Positions 1 to 12,689 of a stretch of 64,000 bases of DNA are shown one piece after another (position 1 is the first letter of the stretch; the number at the start of each line of letters is the position of its first letter). Source of the stretch: Floccularia luteovirens (taxonomy: Eukaryota > Basidiomycota > Agaricomycetes > Agaricales > Squamanitaceae); contig VSJF01000006.1 in assembly GCA_009739215.1 (NCBI GenBank), positions 1,798,001-1,862,000 on the forward strand, in the 5' to 3' direction. Below the pieces are notes generated by a model, which saw nothing but the letters and a program-made list of their open reading frames with translations, was not told the DNA's origin and made no database searches. The position numbers and the translations under genes are program-made.

Positions 1-2
1 CA

Positions 3-1906
3 ATGATTAACGCTGGACTCTCGCGCTCGATATTAGCCGTCGAGGCGTACATCAAGGGTATTTCACCACTTCCGATTACGAGACTCCCTACGCCTGGTTT
101 AGTGATTGTGGACAGGAAGGGACACGAACATTTGATGGTGTCAGCTTGGAAGCTGAGGAAAAGGGATGATAGCCGTGTTCTGATTAATTCAAGGTACAAA
201 GCGGAGGTTATGGTGTATATGACGCTAGTCTATGTGACGTTACCACCTGAGGCGGGCTCTAGACCGGGGAGAGTTGTGCAGAGCAAAAGCCCGCATATGA
301 GGAGTCTGTCCGGCCAAGTAGGGGTTGATGTCGAGCTCGGCAGTATTGGATCTGGAAATAGTGACGTGACAGCGACCCCATCGAACGATTTCATGCCAGG
401 ATCGCCACCGAGGGGGGTCCGTCAACGGATGGGATCGCTGAACGGGGAAGTTACATCGAGGGGCCGCCAATCTTCGACATTTACCCTGAAGGGCGAAGTT
501 AAACCTTTGACTGATCTACTCGTTGCGGAGCTGGTCATTGATTCAAAGTTGTATCCTGGTGGTTATGAAGTCAAGCTACGCTCAAGGATGCGATCTAGCG
601 CGAAGACCGGTCTGAAAGGACAGTTTATTCCTTTGGTTCCTCAAGTTCCTTCTACTCAGGAAGGAGACAAGTCACCGATGGGTGTACTACCTATGATATA
701 CAATATCTATACTATGCCGTCTTCACCGCTACATTCGTCTGGGATCAACGCAGAAAGTCCGACGAGGCATTTACTGAGACTTACACTGCCAACTGCTCAA
801 TACCTTATATCGACTATCACCGATCCGCTTACCGGAGAAACACAAGTTGCACCACCGAAACCAGCATGGATGATTGAGCTGCAACAAGAAGGGGGAGGGG
901 CATTGGTTGATATAGAGGTTAGACCTATCACTACGACTAGTCAAAATGGGAAAGGTGCGAAGAAGGATGTGGCGATTGTTGATGGAAGGGAGGTTATTAT
1001 TATTGGGGAGAAGGAATCTTTGACTGCGTTAGGACGGGAAGAGTTATTGGAGGACCGCACGTCAAGGATGAGTGTATTGACAAGGTACTGTTTTATTTTT
1101 ACATTTGTTTATTTTATCTTGGTGATGAAAGTTTACATTAAAATTTTGATTGCTCTTTGTTATAGGATTCCGGACGAAGCGGAGCCAATGCCCGATGACC
1201 TCAGAGTGCCTATTTCTATCGCTGATGACTTGCTCGATTCTTCTTCAACGGGACCTTCTACACACGACTCCAATGTCAATGACGAGGAGCAAGCACCTCC
1301 GCCTTCTGAGGGTAGCGAGGATTCACCGGGCGGCATGGTAAGGTTTCTCCGAGATGGATGACACTTAGGTTTGATCGTTGATCTTTCTTTTCTGTTTGGT
1401 TATAGCAACCTAAACCGGAAGCGCCTACGATTGCAAATTCACCTCAAGCACCTGGTTCTAGTCATGGAGGACTTTTAGGATTTTTGCATGCATATCCCAA
1501 TCCGCTGACGCGTTTTACATCGGTCGCGTCAATTGCGAGCACAACCTCTTCTAACGGCAGCGCTGGAAGCAATGCCGCGCCCCCATCACCGACGCCGTCG
1601 GCGAAAGTACCTGGTCATTTGGGAGATGTGGACGGGGTGACTCAAGGGGCTGTGCAAATGCAACGGAAAGCTAGGACGGGGGTATATCCGATCTCAACTG
1701 TGTTAATTGTGGCGTTGATCGCGTTTCTGGTGGGATCGTTGCTACGGTCATTGTTGTCGCCTGCAGATTTCATATATGTTGTGACGGATGTTGAGGAGGT
1801 AGCTGGGAAACCTGAGGGTGGATGGCGAGAGATACGACGACTTGTTGAGTTGAAGTATGTATTTGGTGGATGGGATTTGCAGGTAGCAGCTGTACGACGA
1901 CACTAA
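3..1906 (+). CDS. Uncharacterised protein with C-terminal membrane segment (5' end cut by window)
   Basis: Three exons are proposed: 3-1084, 1166-1337 and 1406-1906. They are joined by GT-AG introns of 81 and 68 nt that keep the frame, giving about 584 residues. The first ATG is two bases from the window edge, so the real start probably lies upstream. The N-terminal half is folded-looking sequence. The middle is rich in Ser, Pro and Gly. Near the C-terminus a strongly hydrophobic stretch (PISTVLIVALIAFLVG) is followed by a conserved-looking tail ending in AAVRRH, which suggests a tail-anchored or single-pass membrane protein. I do not recognise the family; a lipid-transfer (START-like) protein is a guess without motif support. 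The next gene, on the same strand, starts 460 bp downstream. Confidence 0.6.
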
Positions 1907-2366
1907 GTAATTAGAACTAATACTAATTGAGAGTAAACGGGCCGACTGAGTATCGGAGATTGATGCGGGGATTGAAAAGTGTGAGAGAGTGCAGACCTCG
2001 CGCTTCTCGTCTGGCTATCTCCCGGCTCCTGTCCTCCCCGCCCCTCGTCCTTCCCCGTCTCCCCGTCCTCGTCCTCGTCGTCTTCACCGACGACGTCCGC
2101 TGTGTAATATCTATCATATCGCACCCTTATCTCCCTGTATTTCTTGTTTTCTTACTGTTCTCACCCATCTAGTCATACCCACAACAACAACTCATCCACA
2201 TTTCCGTATCCGCAATCTGGGCCTACTTTATCGAGACACGCGCTCCCACCTTACTACTCTGCCCCGGTCCTAATTTTGGTCTTTAACACTGTTGTCGTTC
2301 CCACCTACCCCACCAAAGCCTCTCTGCTCTGTTCTTGCTTCTCTTTACGCCTTAGAGTCATCGACA
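1907..2366 (+). promoter_or_regulatory. Promoter/5' leader of the LUFS-domain gene, pyrimidine-rich
   Basis: This intergenic stretch separates two same-strand genes. The part around 2010-2360 is strongly C/T-rich, a common feature of fungal promoters and 5' leaders. No clear TATA box was seen. The ATG used at 2367 has a good context (gacaATGGCC). Confidence 0.45.
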
Positions 2367-5358
2367 ATGGCCACTGCGCCTCCGCCTGGCTCGGGTCAGA
2401 TCCCCCAGCTTCAGGGAGACAATTCACCTCCAAACCCTCAACTCTCATGGGAAGGTGATAGGATGTATGTTACTTTAATCCATCAATCTCATTCCGTTTC
2501 CCGTCCATTCTGTGTTGTCACTTCGTTGACCCCCACCCTTTCCTTACATCTTTATGCAGGTTTAATATTTACATCTATGACTATTGCTACAAGCGAGGTT
2601 TTCGGAAGACTGCTCGTGAGCTACTTGCAGAAGCAGAGATCCCGCCCGAGTCAACACCCCCGATCAATGCGAGGCAGGGTTTGCTATTTGAGTGCGTTTT
2701 TTCAATCAGGGTCTTCGCCCCACCCTCCATTGTAATCTGATGGGTCCAATATCAGGTGGTGGAGCGTATTCTGGGTCTTGTTTCAAGCAAAATCTAGTGG
2801 TCAGGGTACAGAAGACGCTTTGCTGTATACACAGGTATAAATCCCCTCTCCAAAATCTCCACTCAGTTGATGGATAGCTGATTATTTCTGCCCTCTGTCA
2901 ACAAAGATGACTCAATATGCGCAACAGAGACAGCAGGCACCACGATTACAATCTAATTCTCAAGCACTTCCCTCGTCGTCACTACCACTGGGTCAGCAGG
3001 GGCAACCACCAATGCAGCAACCGCCTCCGCCCATGGGAAGACCGATGAATGGGTTGAATAGACCGGGACCCAACTTTATGCAGAATGGTCCTATGGCAAA
3101 TGGTGTCGGCCCCTCATCTCTCCCTGCGCAAGCGCCCGTACAACCTGGAGTACCGTCGTTCTCTTTGGGGCCACAAGGTCCTCAGCCGAATGGCATCCAG
3201 GGACCACATGGGATGCCTACTACACCAGGTCAACCACCATCGCAACCTCAAAACTTTTCCTCCTTACTGTCTGGCCAACGTCCACCCCTGAATGGCCCTC
3301 CACAACAGCGTGGCCAAGCTGGGCCATTCCAGTCTCCCACAATGGCGCACTCACCACAGACTACAGGGAATGCGCCAGGTCAACCACAACAGCCCCAGCA
3401 ACAATCTCAACAAGCGCCGATGGGTCAGTTAGGTCCAGGACCGTCCCCACATATGGCACCCATGCATCGTGGTGGGATGTTACCACCAAATGGTCAGGGT
3501 ATGAACTCGATGAATCCTGGTCAGCAACCCGGGGGAACTCCCACTCCTGGATACCAAGTTGGAAGACCGCCTAGTCGGACAAATACACCCGGACAAGGTG
3601 GCATGTTACACCCTAGTCCATCACTGACTGCACGTCAACCGCCCGGATCTGGTCTTATGTCAGGTAATCCTCAAGATGGAAACATCAACACTGAGATCAT
3701 GAGAATACCGACGGCGATCTTGACCGGACTTAAGCAGGAAGTGGGTATTTCTGATAAAGACTTGTCGTCATTGACACAGGCGGAAAAGGTTCGGAAGTAT
3801 GTATGTACTCTATTGATAAGTTACTAATCTGTTTTCACATAGCAACGACTGGTAAATATGTGGCGGCAGCGTACACGAAACCAAAAACCTGGTGCCCCAG
3901 ATAATGCCGCCGCTGGTCCATCAAATTTACTCATGCAACCACCCAATCAGCAACAACGGAACCAGCAACAGCAGCAACAACCTCAATCCCAACAGCAGCA
4001 GCAATCTCAACAACAACAACAGCAGCAGCAGCAGCGGAACAAAAGAAACAGTACATCGCCTGGAGAAGAGGTAAGATATATTACATCAGGCAGTGCTGAT
4101 CAGAAGCTCATGTCATGGAAATATTCAGCACGAAACCTTACCTCGCAATGAATCGTCACCCCCAGAGAGGAAACGAGTAAGACGATCGCCAATGGAGCAG
4201 GCAATAACGCCAATGTCATATTCTCACCAACAATCCCAACAACAGCAGCAGCAACAACAACAACAACAACAACAAGGCCCTGGCCCAGGACAGCAGCAAC
4301 AGCCAGGTGGTCCTCAGTCGATGCAACAGATGCCTGGTATGGGCCCTCAGGGAATGGTAATGATGCGTGGACAGATGGGTGGGCCTATGGGTGGTGGCCC
4401 AATGGGCGGTAATCAGATGGGCGCCCCGATGGCTGGCAATCCGATGAATGGAGGACCTCCACAACCTGGACAGTTGGGAAATATGATGAATATGGGTATG
4501 AACCAACAACAACCTCCGCAACAAATGGGTCTCAATCCTCAAGCTGGGCATTCCGCTATGATGTCGTTGCAGATGCAGGTCAGTTTTTATTTATGAATTT
4601 TGAGTTGATCGAGGCCGATCGTTGTACAGAATCCACATCTAAGAACGCGTGAAGCGGTGTATCGCAATACTCTACACGATATGCAAAAGGCAACTCTGAA
4701 CGCAATTCCTGGTAATCCAAATTCTCCAGCATCAGATCCTGCGTTCAATCCTGGTGGTCCTGGCCCAGGAGGTCAAGGTGGAGGACCACAGTTCAATACC
4801 AACAACCGCATGCAGAACAAGCCTAACATGGGTATGATGCCACCTCCTTCACCAGCTATGAACGGACCTCCCAAGGATCAGCCTTCTGGGCCAAATAAAG
4901 ATAACAAAAACCAGAACCCTTCAAATGGTCATCCTGACGGCTCACCACGAAATCAACCCCTAAACCAAGGCCAAACGCCCAATCCCGGTACGACAGCGCC
5001 ACCCACACCTGTTCCTATGATGCAACAAACTTCTAACCCACCTCAGCAACAACCTCCAAACAACAACCCACCACAAAATAATATGGCACCTTCACCGTCT
5101 TCTCTCATGGGTGGACCACCCACAATGAACTCAGGACCTCCTCCAGGGATGGGTGGCCCTGGAAATGTCCCACCTCTGTCTGGCGTGAACGATCCAATGG
5201 GCGCAAACATATTCTCTACCGATTTCATACAGAGTGTGGCAAGTTCACTGGATGACTTCGATCCCGGGCTATTCCGTCCTGATGGAGATATCAATTTCGA
5301 ACGGGACTTTGGACAGTGGTTTAGTGGAGATGAAGTGAGTAGCTTGGACATCAAGTAA
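2367..5358 (+). CDS. LisH/LUFS-domain transcriptional regulator (Flo8/SomA/SSBP-like)
   Basis: Seven exons are proposed (2367-2464, 2560-2691, 2756-2834, 2907-3800, 3843-4070, 4129-4578, 4630-5358), giving 869 residues. After splicing, residues about 33-105 form a LisH-type helix pair (FNIYIYDYCYKRGFRKTA...) followed by the conserved LLFEWWSVFWVLFQAK block. This is the LUFS arrangement shared by plant LEUNIG, yeast Flo8 and animal SSBP proteins. The rest is low-complexity Pro/Gln/Met/Gly, with poly-Q runs in exons 5 and 6, and the end (FERDFGQWF) looks conserved. Flo8 and Aspergillus SomA are nuclear co-regulators of adhesion and development under cAMP/PKA control. That role here is inferred from the family. 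The 42 nt intron at 3801-3842 is short, but skipping it gives a stop. A possible donor (GTGAGT) just before the stop leaves a small chance of a further exon. Confidence 0.85.
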
Positions 5359-7003
5359 GTTGAGAAGAGAAAGTCGATAGAATGGGATTGGTTTCGCGCA
5401 AGCTGGGGAACCATCTCGCGATGGTCTACTGTGTTTAGGATGCTGGTATAATTCGATGTTGATGACCTGTTGCGAAGGTGTTTGGTATCAAGTCATCATG
5501 GCGGTGAAGATGTGGCAACTTGTGTTTTTATATCTGTCTGTTATTTTTGTGCTGCTCCCATTTTACGGCTATTTTTGTATGCTTCGTCTCATTCTATCCG
5601 CTGCCGCTCCATCTATCGTCCTACTTATTCGAGTTTTCCCTACCTTTATCATCGTCCCTAAACGCCAACCATTGAATTCCGCACATCCAGCTTGCTGACC
5701 CCTTCTAATTTAATTTTCCCTTACCCATCTCCATCGATTTCTTGATAATGTCCAACTGTAATTATTTCATCCTTCTTTGTGTTCGTGTATGGGTTCCTAT
5801 CTTTTACCTCCTCTTTCCCGACTATCACCCTATAGGCCTTCCTCTCATCCGCGTGTTTCTCCCCCCACCCTTTCTGCTCTGGTTGTGGATACGTTTTTAT
5901 TTATGCACCTACACACAAAAAATTCTGCGTGTGCAGGTACTACTGTATTGCGCAGAGGCAGGGTAGGCACCCGTTACCTATCATACTATATAGATCAGGT
6001 GTTGACAAACTTTCCCTGCATGCCAACCAAAACTCAAAGCCAATCCAGCCTTTATTGTTTACCCACGCCGACGCCCTCTCGTGTAAAAGTGCTGAAGAAC
6101 GAAAAAGAAAGTCATTTGCGCCAAGTCGTATTACCTGTTGAACAATTCCGATGCTATGGCTGTGTTGTGTGCCATGTAGAAATGCTTTGGGTCGCTTTCC
6201 TCTCATCTAAAGCGCTTATGCTGCTGTTCCCAACCTTCACCTCCCCTTTCTTTTCCACAATTACATGATTACTACCCTCAACCTCCTCGACCCATATTCC
6301 GTCCCTACTACATATTCCTTTTTTTTCTTACGCAAAAAACTTCATTTTTAGTTTTAGGTTTTCTGTTTTGAAACATTCTGTTTCCTAATTGTTTAATCTT
6401 TTCTCTAGCGCATAAGCATCTTTTCGTTGGAAGGAAGGTTGTTGTGTGCTTACATTTTTTTTTTTTCAGATTAGTTACATAGTAATAGTTGTAGTCCATT
6501 TGAAGAGCTTTGTACGATTGGTTTTTTCACATTTTTGGCATAAAGTAAAAGTTTTCCATATCTTCTGGAATCTTCTGGAAAACACTTCTTTTCTATCATG
6601 GGTATCCGAAAAATAATATTTAGAGGATGGATGCCAACTTGTCATGTTTATATGCGACTTTGTGGTTCAATAATTTATTGAGTGTTGGATGTTATTCATG
6701 TTTGGAGTGAATTGTCTTTAATTTTCATTTAAGCGAACTGCCACAGTGCTCATGGGGGGAGTTAATAAACAAAAGTCATTAGCAGCTGTCATCGCAAGCG
6801 AACCAAAGATCGTCTCAAAAGCAAGTAGAACGAGAGTGGTGTGAACAGATGGAAAAGAAAATCATCATTGATATAACTCGGTACAAGTAAAAAGACATGT
6901 TTATTCCACAAACATTTCGTAATCAAGTGAGTCATGAGTTCTACATCTTTACATCATATAGCTTTAGATTCTAATATCTTGAGAAATCTAAGTCTAAAGA
7001 AAT
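5359..7003. other. Intergenic, between convergent genes
   Basis: This 1.6 kb stretch lies between the 3' end of the LUFS gene and the 3' end of the minus-strand cellobiohydrolase. It is T/C-rich with poly-T tracts (for example near 6318 and 6456) and has only short ORFs that do not resemble proteins. It probably holds the 3' UTRs. Confidence 0.5.
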
Positions 7004-8671
7004 CTAGAGACATTGGCTGTAGAATTGGTTGTTGAAGACACAAGTTGTGCCAGCGACACAGACTGTTGGTCCAGTCCAGCCGGTACCACCACTAGCAAAG
7101 AGTGTATTAGAAATGTTGGTGGAGGGAATGGGAAATAATAAGATACTCACCATTGACCGTATTTAACTTGAGTTGCTCCGGTTTGGGAGGGAGGGTTGGA
7201 TGTGGTTGGGTTGGTTGGGTTAGTTGGTGGGGTGGCTGGGCCAGTGTTGGTGTAAGTCGATCCGATGTCACCGAACTTGATGTTGGAGAAGATCACAGAC
7301 GCGCTAGCTGCGTTGCTCTCAACGTCGGTTGGTTGTCCTGAAGTGGTTGCGCACTCGCCGCGTTGGGCACCGGGAGTGGAAGCAGACGACGTGGTTGGGT
7401 AAGTGCTGTCCAACCAGAGCATGTTTGCGGCGTGGTCGTCCCAAACACTCATGACAAGTACCATTCCCTTGGCCATTGCCTTGCTCATGTTAGCAAGACC
7501 ACCCTTGTTGCCGAAGCTGTTTGTGTCACCGAAAGCCTTCTTCTGGTCTGTGCAGAAGCCAGTGGTGATAGAGTCGTATGCAGTCATTCCTGGAATGTTG
7601 ACTTTGGAGTTCTGGATGACTTTGCCGTTCTGGACATACAAGCGACGGATCTCGCTAAGAGTACCGCTGGTAGAGTTGTTGTTGGTGAGGAATTGGGTGA
7701 CGACTGTGAATTTGGAGTTGGTGTCTACTGTCTTTCCCTTTCCTAAGAAAGTCTTGTCGCCCATACGGAAGGAGTTGAAGTCGCAACCGTCGGGGTCGCA
7801 AACGCTGGCGTACCTGTCTGTGGTACCGCAGGCTGCTCCCTCGCAACGGGACAGCCCATCGACTGTACAGGGATGGGGAGTGTATGCAGCAGCCATGGAG
7901 TTGGCTTCCCAGACATCCATCTCATTGCAGCAAGAGCCGAAGTTACCAGTTCCGGCATTGGGGTCGTTGGGTGATCCAGACCATCCTTCAACGTTAGCCT
8001 GGGAGAAAATTCATAAGTCTCAATTTTTACTGTTATTCGGAATTAAAAAACAATCTTACCTCTCCGTTGATGAATTTGATGTCACGAGGGCACTGCGAGT
8101 CGCAGTATCCAGTTCCGTATTTGGCACCAGCCTTGTTAGTGGGGAATTTGGACAAGCCACCATCTGCGTCCATCTCGGAGAAGTAAAGAGCTCCGTTGAG
8201 ACCACATGGGAGGTTCGACACATCAACGTCAAATGTGAACTCCTGGTTAAGGAGCTTGAACATCTGGTATTGCGTATCAGACGCCATCAAGTAAACACGG
8301 GATCCGATGTTCTTCTGCTGGCTACTGGTGACGAACTTCAAGGTAAGAGCATTGCTGCTGGTCGTGATACCGTAAGTGCCGGAATAATCAGCACCGTCGA
8401 GCGCGCAATTTTGGGCGCAAGTTGCACCGTCAGGGCACAAAGTTGTATCCCAGGTGTTTCCGGTGTAGCAGTTGGTGAATCCGGTAGTGGTATGGAGCCA
8501 GCGCCAATTAGAATCGAGTACGACTGCACCTGAGGACTGTGCCGCACAACTTCCTCCTGTACATTTAGACCAGGACAATTTGGGGTGGGTTTCTGCAGTG
8601 TTTGTACCGACCTGTTGGCCGAATGCAACTGCGAGGAATGATAAAGAGATGAGAGCTAGCTTGGGGAACAT
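7004..8671 (-). CDS. cbhI: Cellobiohydrolase, GH7 catalytic domain with CBM1
   Basis: Exons on the minus strand are 8671-8060, 7998-7151 and 7091-7004, giving 515 residues. A signal peptide ([18 protein letters not shown]) is followed by the typical mature start [16 protein letters not shown]. The GH7 catalytic motif NEMDVWEAN places Glu230, Asp232 and Glu235 as nucleophile, helper and acid/base. A Thr/Pro/Asn linker leads to a CBM1 ([13 protein letters not shown]...FYSQCL) with its cysteines and aromatic face. The second intron splits the linker/CBM1 junction in codon TG|T. GH7 cellobiohydrolases release cellobiose from cellulose chain ends outside the cell. Length and loops fit a cellobiohydrolase better than an endoglucanase. 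The gene is the divergent partner of the one at 10835. The minus-strand TATA-like CTATAAAACC lies about 80 bp upstream. Confidence 0.96.
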
Positions 8672-8750
8672 CCTGAATGCCTGTAACCGAAGACTGTTGT
8701 TGAACTGTTAGACGAGTTTGAATCGATACTTTTCCTCGATACTCATTGCT

Positions 8751-8760
8751 GGTTTTATAG
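8751..8760 (-). promoter_or_regulatory. TATA box of the minus-strand cellobiohydrolase
   Basis: On the minus strand this reads CTATAAAACC, about 80 bp before the ATG at 8671. That is a usual distance for a strongly expressed fungal secreted-enzyme gene. Confidence 0.6.
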
Positions 8761-10736
8761 AGCTTTTCGTTCGGAGTATATCCGGTATACATTGGAGTCG
8801 TCGAGAATAAGAGAGGCGATGGAGGCTTTTGTGAGTTGGGAGTGACTGTAGGTGACTGTACCAAGTCTACACGCGCCAGTGACCATCATACGAAAAGTCA
8901 CGCGAAGTCTCGGCGACTCTCAGGATAAATCCGCTATAGCTCTTCAGCCGTGTGGATTGGTTCCCTTTTAAAAATAATCATTTTATCAGTTGAGCCCGGA
9001 GTATATCCTACACACCTGATGAAAAAACTCCGTGTCGCCTACGCTATACTTCTTTTCAACGAAGTCCTTAGATTATGATGAGAATGAAGATATGACGACC
9101 TTCGATATAAGCTCCTTCCTGACCCCACATGAGCAGGTGCTGTTAGCGATGCTGGTTTTCCCCACATTGTTGACCATTCCCACAAGGACTAGATAGAACC
9201 AGAAGCTGACGATTCTAGCATATTCCAAGGGTTTGGTAAGTATTGGTGGTAGGATAATTGTTTGAACTTTTTCATATATTTCTTCCTACCGATTTGCAAG
9301 TCACATACCACAGGTTTTACTGCCCAATGCGAGGATGTCATGAGGTTTGGGCATTCCCAGGCTTGATAATTTTCAAGTTCGTTGAAACACGTCAAGCACA
9401 TCTGATCAAGATACTACAAATGCCGACACCATGATCGCTTGGATAACTGTTGCAAAAATGTGTGCAAATAAAGGGTGACTGCCATTGGGCAGTTCATTCC
9501 AGTGCGCCCGGAAACCAGGGAATGAAGACCACACTGCAGGGCAGATCCGCATTTGGCCTCAAGAACCAAAACTCTTCTAACATTTTGTTCAAGCTAATAA
9601 CAGAGAACATATTCCGCTTCGAACTCATGTGGGCGTAACAGACTATTGAAGTCTCGTTGGCCATCTTTGTATTGGATTCCACTTTTCTTACTTGAATCTG
9701 ATCACTGGCAGCAATGTTATGATAGAAATGATCGTCCTTCCTTTTCAAGGGAGAAAGCTAATGATTAGTAGTGCGACGGTAATACTTATTGAATGAGTAC
9801 ACCAACGGCAACTGAGACCCGTGATCTGGAGAAGCGATAATTCAATCTACCATGCACGGACGGATTTCATGTCAAGCTTGGCAGTCAGGGTGCATTTGGA
9901 CATGTCATGCACAATGATGCTTCCAATCAATCATAAGCCTTTTTACGGAAATAAGGCCGTAGAAGTGCAATTCCGGGGACAACAGTATCTCTGCTGACCT
10001 TTGTAATCCCTTCATAATCGATAACTTGTGCCAGCAGAATCGGTCACCGCTAGGAACATTTCCCTAAATTATCACACTTAGATAACATACCTCGATGAAC
10101 TGGCTGAATTTTATCACCATTACGTTGCTAGGAAGGGGATAACTCTGTACTAGCCCCACATAACTTTGCGGAAAGAGAGCAGTTGTTAATTTTCGGGGAA
10201 ATAAACGTCCAGAACAAACCCCGCACAAAATTAAAGATTACCAGATGGCATTGTTTGCTTCTCATCTACCGCGCAGGGGGTCAGATGTGTTACCTGACCC
10301 TCGACAAGAAGAATAACTCGGAGAGTTGTCGTGCAGCAAAGGCAACTACGAAAATTTCAGTTGACATGTCGCTGAGACCGAAAAGTAACCGAAAGTAAAA
10401 AAAAGAGTTCTAAACGCCTGTTTCTCGGTTTGTTATAGGTATTATATCGGAAGGCAGGTATTCTGTGCTGTCTAGAGTACGCAAAGAGAATGATGGCCAT
10501 CAGTCTACGGGTTTGAGACTGTTCGGAACAAAAGAAGAGTCGCGTGACCAGACCCATCCTAGGCCTTGTGACCGCGGTTGCTGGCAGAGACGGTCCTCCT
10601 CATGATCATATCCGTCGAATTGTATTCCACTAAACTCTCGCTGATACCGCTCTTTCAATTGTATCAAATTCATAAACTATTCATTCGTTACCATAGTTGT
10701 TCATGCTGCAAACCGGATTTTTTCCGTCACAAACAG

Positions 10737-10745
10737 TATATAAAA
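10737..10745 (+). promoter_or_regulatory. TATA box of the plus-strand cellobiohydrolase
   Basis: The sequence TATATAAAA lies about 95 bp before the ATG at 10835. Confidence 0.65.
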
Positions 10746-10834
10746 TCATGCTTCAACGACAGTAATGACCAGGATCTCCAGCAGACTCCAGCAATAGTTC
10801 AACTCCAAATACACCCGGTTACAGGGATTTCGCA

Positions 10835-12495
10835 ATGTTCCGCAAACTAGCTCTCATCTCCTTCTCATTCCTTGCTGTCGTATGCGGCCAGCAGGTCGGC
10901 ACCAATACGGCAGAAACTCATCCCAAATTATCCTGGGCTAAATGTACCGCAGGTGGCAATTGCGCAACACAGTCGGCAGGTTCAATCGTACTCGATTCTA
11001 ATTGGCGCTGGCTCCATACCACCACTGGATACACCAACTGCTACACCGGAAACACCTGGGACACAACTTTGTGCCCTGACGGCGCGACTTGCGCTAAAAA
11101 CTGTGCGCTCGACGGTGCTGACTACTCCGGCACCTACGGTATCACGACTAGCAGCAATGCCCTTACCTTGAAGTTTGTCACCAGTAGCCAGCAGAAGAAC
11201 ATTGGATCCCGCGTCTACTTGATGGCGTCTGACACGCAATACCAGATGTTCAAGCTCCTTAACCAGGAGTTCACATTTGACGTTGATGTGTCGAACCTCC
11301 CATGTGGTCTCAACGGAGCTCTTTACTTCTCCGAGATGGACGCAGATGGTGGCATGGCCAAGTTCCCCAACAACAAGGCTGGTGCTAAGTACGGAACTGG
11401 ATACTGCGACTCGCAGTGCCCTCGTGACATCAAATTCATCAATGGAGAGGTATGTGCTCCCTGGCCTTATTTTCTTAACACGAGACTCACCAATATCTTA
11501 GGCAAACGTCCAAGGATGGACTCCATCACCAAACGATGTTAACGCTGGTACAGGTGGCTACGGCGCGTGCTGCAATGAGATGGATGTCTGGGAAGCCAAC
11601 TCCATGGCTGCTGCATACACCCCACACCCCTGCACAGTAGACGGGCTGTCCCGTTGCTCGGGAACAGCTTGTGGTGGTACAGACAACAGATACGGTAGTG
11701 TCTGTGACCCCGACGGTTGCGACTTCAACTCCTTCCGTATGGGCGACAAGTCCTTCTACGGAAAAGGCATGACAGTAGACACCAACTCCAAATTCACAGT
11801 CGTCACCCAATTCCTCACCAACAACAACTCTACCAGCGGTACTCTTAGCGAGATCCGCCGCTTGTATGTCCAGAACGGCAGAGTCATCCAGAACTCCAAA
11901 GTCAACATTCCAGGAATGACTGCATACGACTCTATCACCTCTGGATTCTGCACAGCCCAAAAGAAGGCTTTCGGCGACACAGACAGCTTCGGCAACAAGG
12001 GTGGTCTTGCTAACATGAGCAAGGCAATGGCCAAGGGAATGGTACTTGTCATGAGTGTTTGGGACGACCACGCAGCGAACATGCTCTGGTTGGACAGCAC
12101 GTACCCAACCACAGCATCTCCTTCCACCCCCGGGGCACAACGCGGAACCTGTGCAACCACTTCAGGAAAACCCACCGATGTTGAGAACTCCGTACCTAAC
12201 TCATCCGTAATCTTCTCCAACATCAAGTTCGGTGACATCGGATCGACTTACAGCACCAACGGCCAGCCAACCAACCCAACCAACCCAACCACAACCAACC
12301 CCCCCACCCAAACTGGAACAACTCAAGTTAAGTACGGTCAATGGTGAGTCTCCGCCCATTTTCTCGATTAATCATATTTGACGATTTCGGCTACTTTCTT
12401 ATTTCAGCGGTGGTCTGGGCTGGACCGGACCCACAGCCTGCGTCGCTGGCAGCACCTGTGTTGTATCAAACCCATACTACAGTCAGTGCCTCTAG
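10835..12495 (+). CDS. cbhI: Cellobiohydrolase, GH7 catalytic domain with CBM1 (second copy)
   Basis: Exons are 10835-11449, 11502-12343 and 12408-12495, giving 514 residues. Intron positions match those of the minus-strand copy exactly: after FINGE, and inside the first CBM1 cysteine codon. A signal peptide ([18 protein letters not shown]) and mature start [11 protein letters not shown] are present. The catalytic motif NEMDVWEAN puts Glu231, Asp233 and Glu236 in the active site. A repetitive Asn-Pro-Thr linker precedes CBM1 ([15 protein letters not shown]...YYSQCL). The protein is very similar to the 7004-8671 product; differences cluster in the linker and around residues 206-227. The pair must come from an inverted duplication and should act on crystalline cellulose outside the cell. 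Confidence 0.96.
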
Positions 12496-12689
12496 ATACA
12501 CAGTTCTAAAACTGTCGTGTAGATCTAGACAAGATGTTTATGTGTACGATATCAAAGTCTCCAATCATGATCCTTTTGTGTTCCTTTTTCCAAAGCCTTA
12601 ACGCAAAGTCCGAGATTGAAACCGGAATAATAATCATAAATACGCACATTCCAAGACCGGTACAACTAAGAGGTAACATCATGATTTTA

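Larger units (their letters stand above)
8672..10834. promoter_or_regulatory. Shared divergent promoter region of the two GH7 genes
   Basis: This 2.16 kb stretch lies between the two divergently transcribed cellobiohydrolase genes and contains no convincing gene. TATA boxes sit near each end (8751-8760 on minus, 10737-10745 on plus). Carbon-source control of both genes from here is plausible from what is known of cellulase genes, but I identified no specific regulator sites with confidence. Confidence 0.5.

Noticed and set aside
2292..2735. 147-codon open frame at the start of the LUFS gene
   Set aside because: It reads through the first intron; the true exons are spliced and reveal the LisH domain.
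11526..12238. Long minus-strand open frames opposite the second GH7 gene
   Set aside because: Antisense shadows of a strongly biased coding region; the plus strand encodes a clear GH7 enzyme. The same holds for plus-strand frames over 7363-8533.
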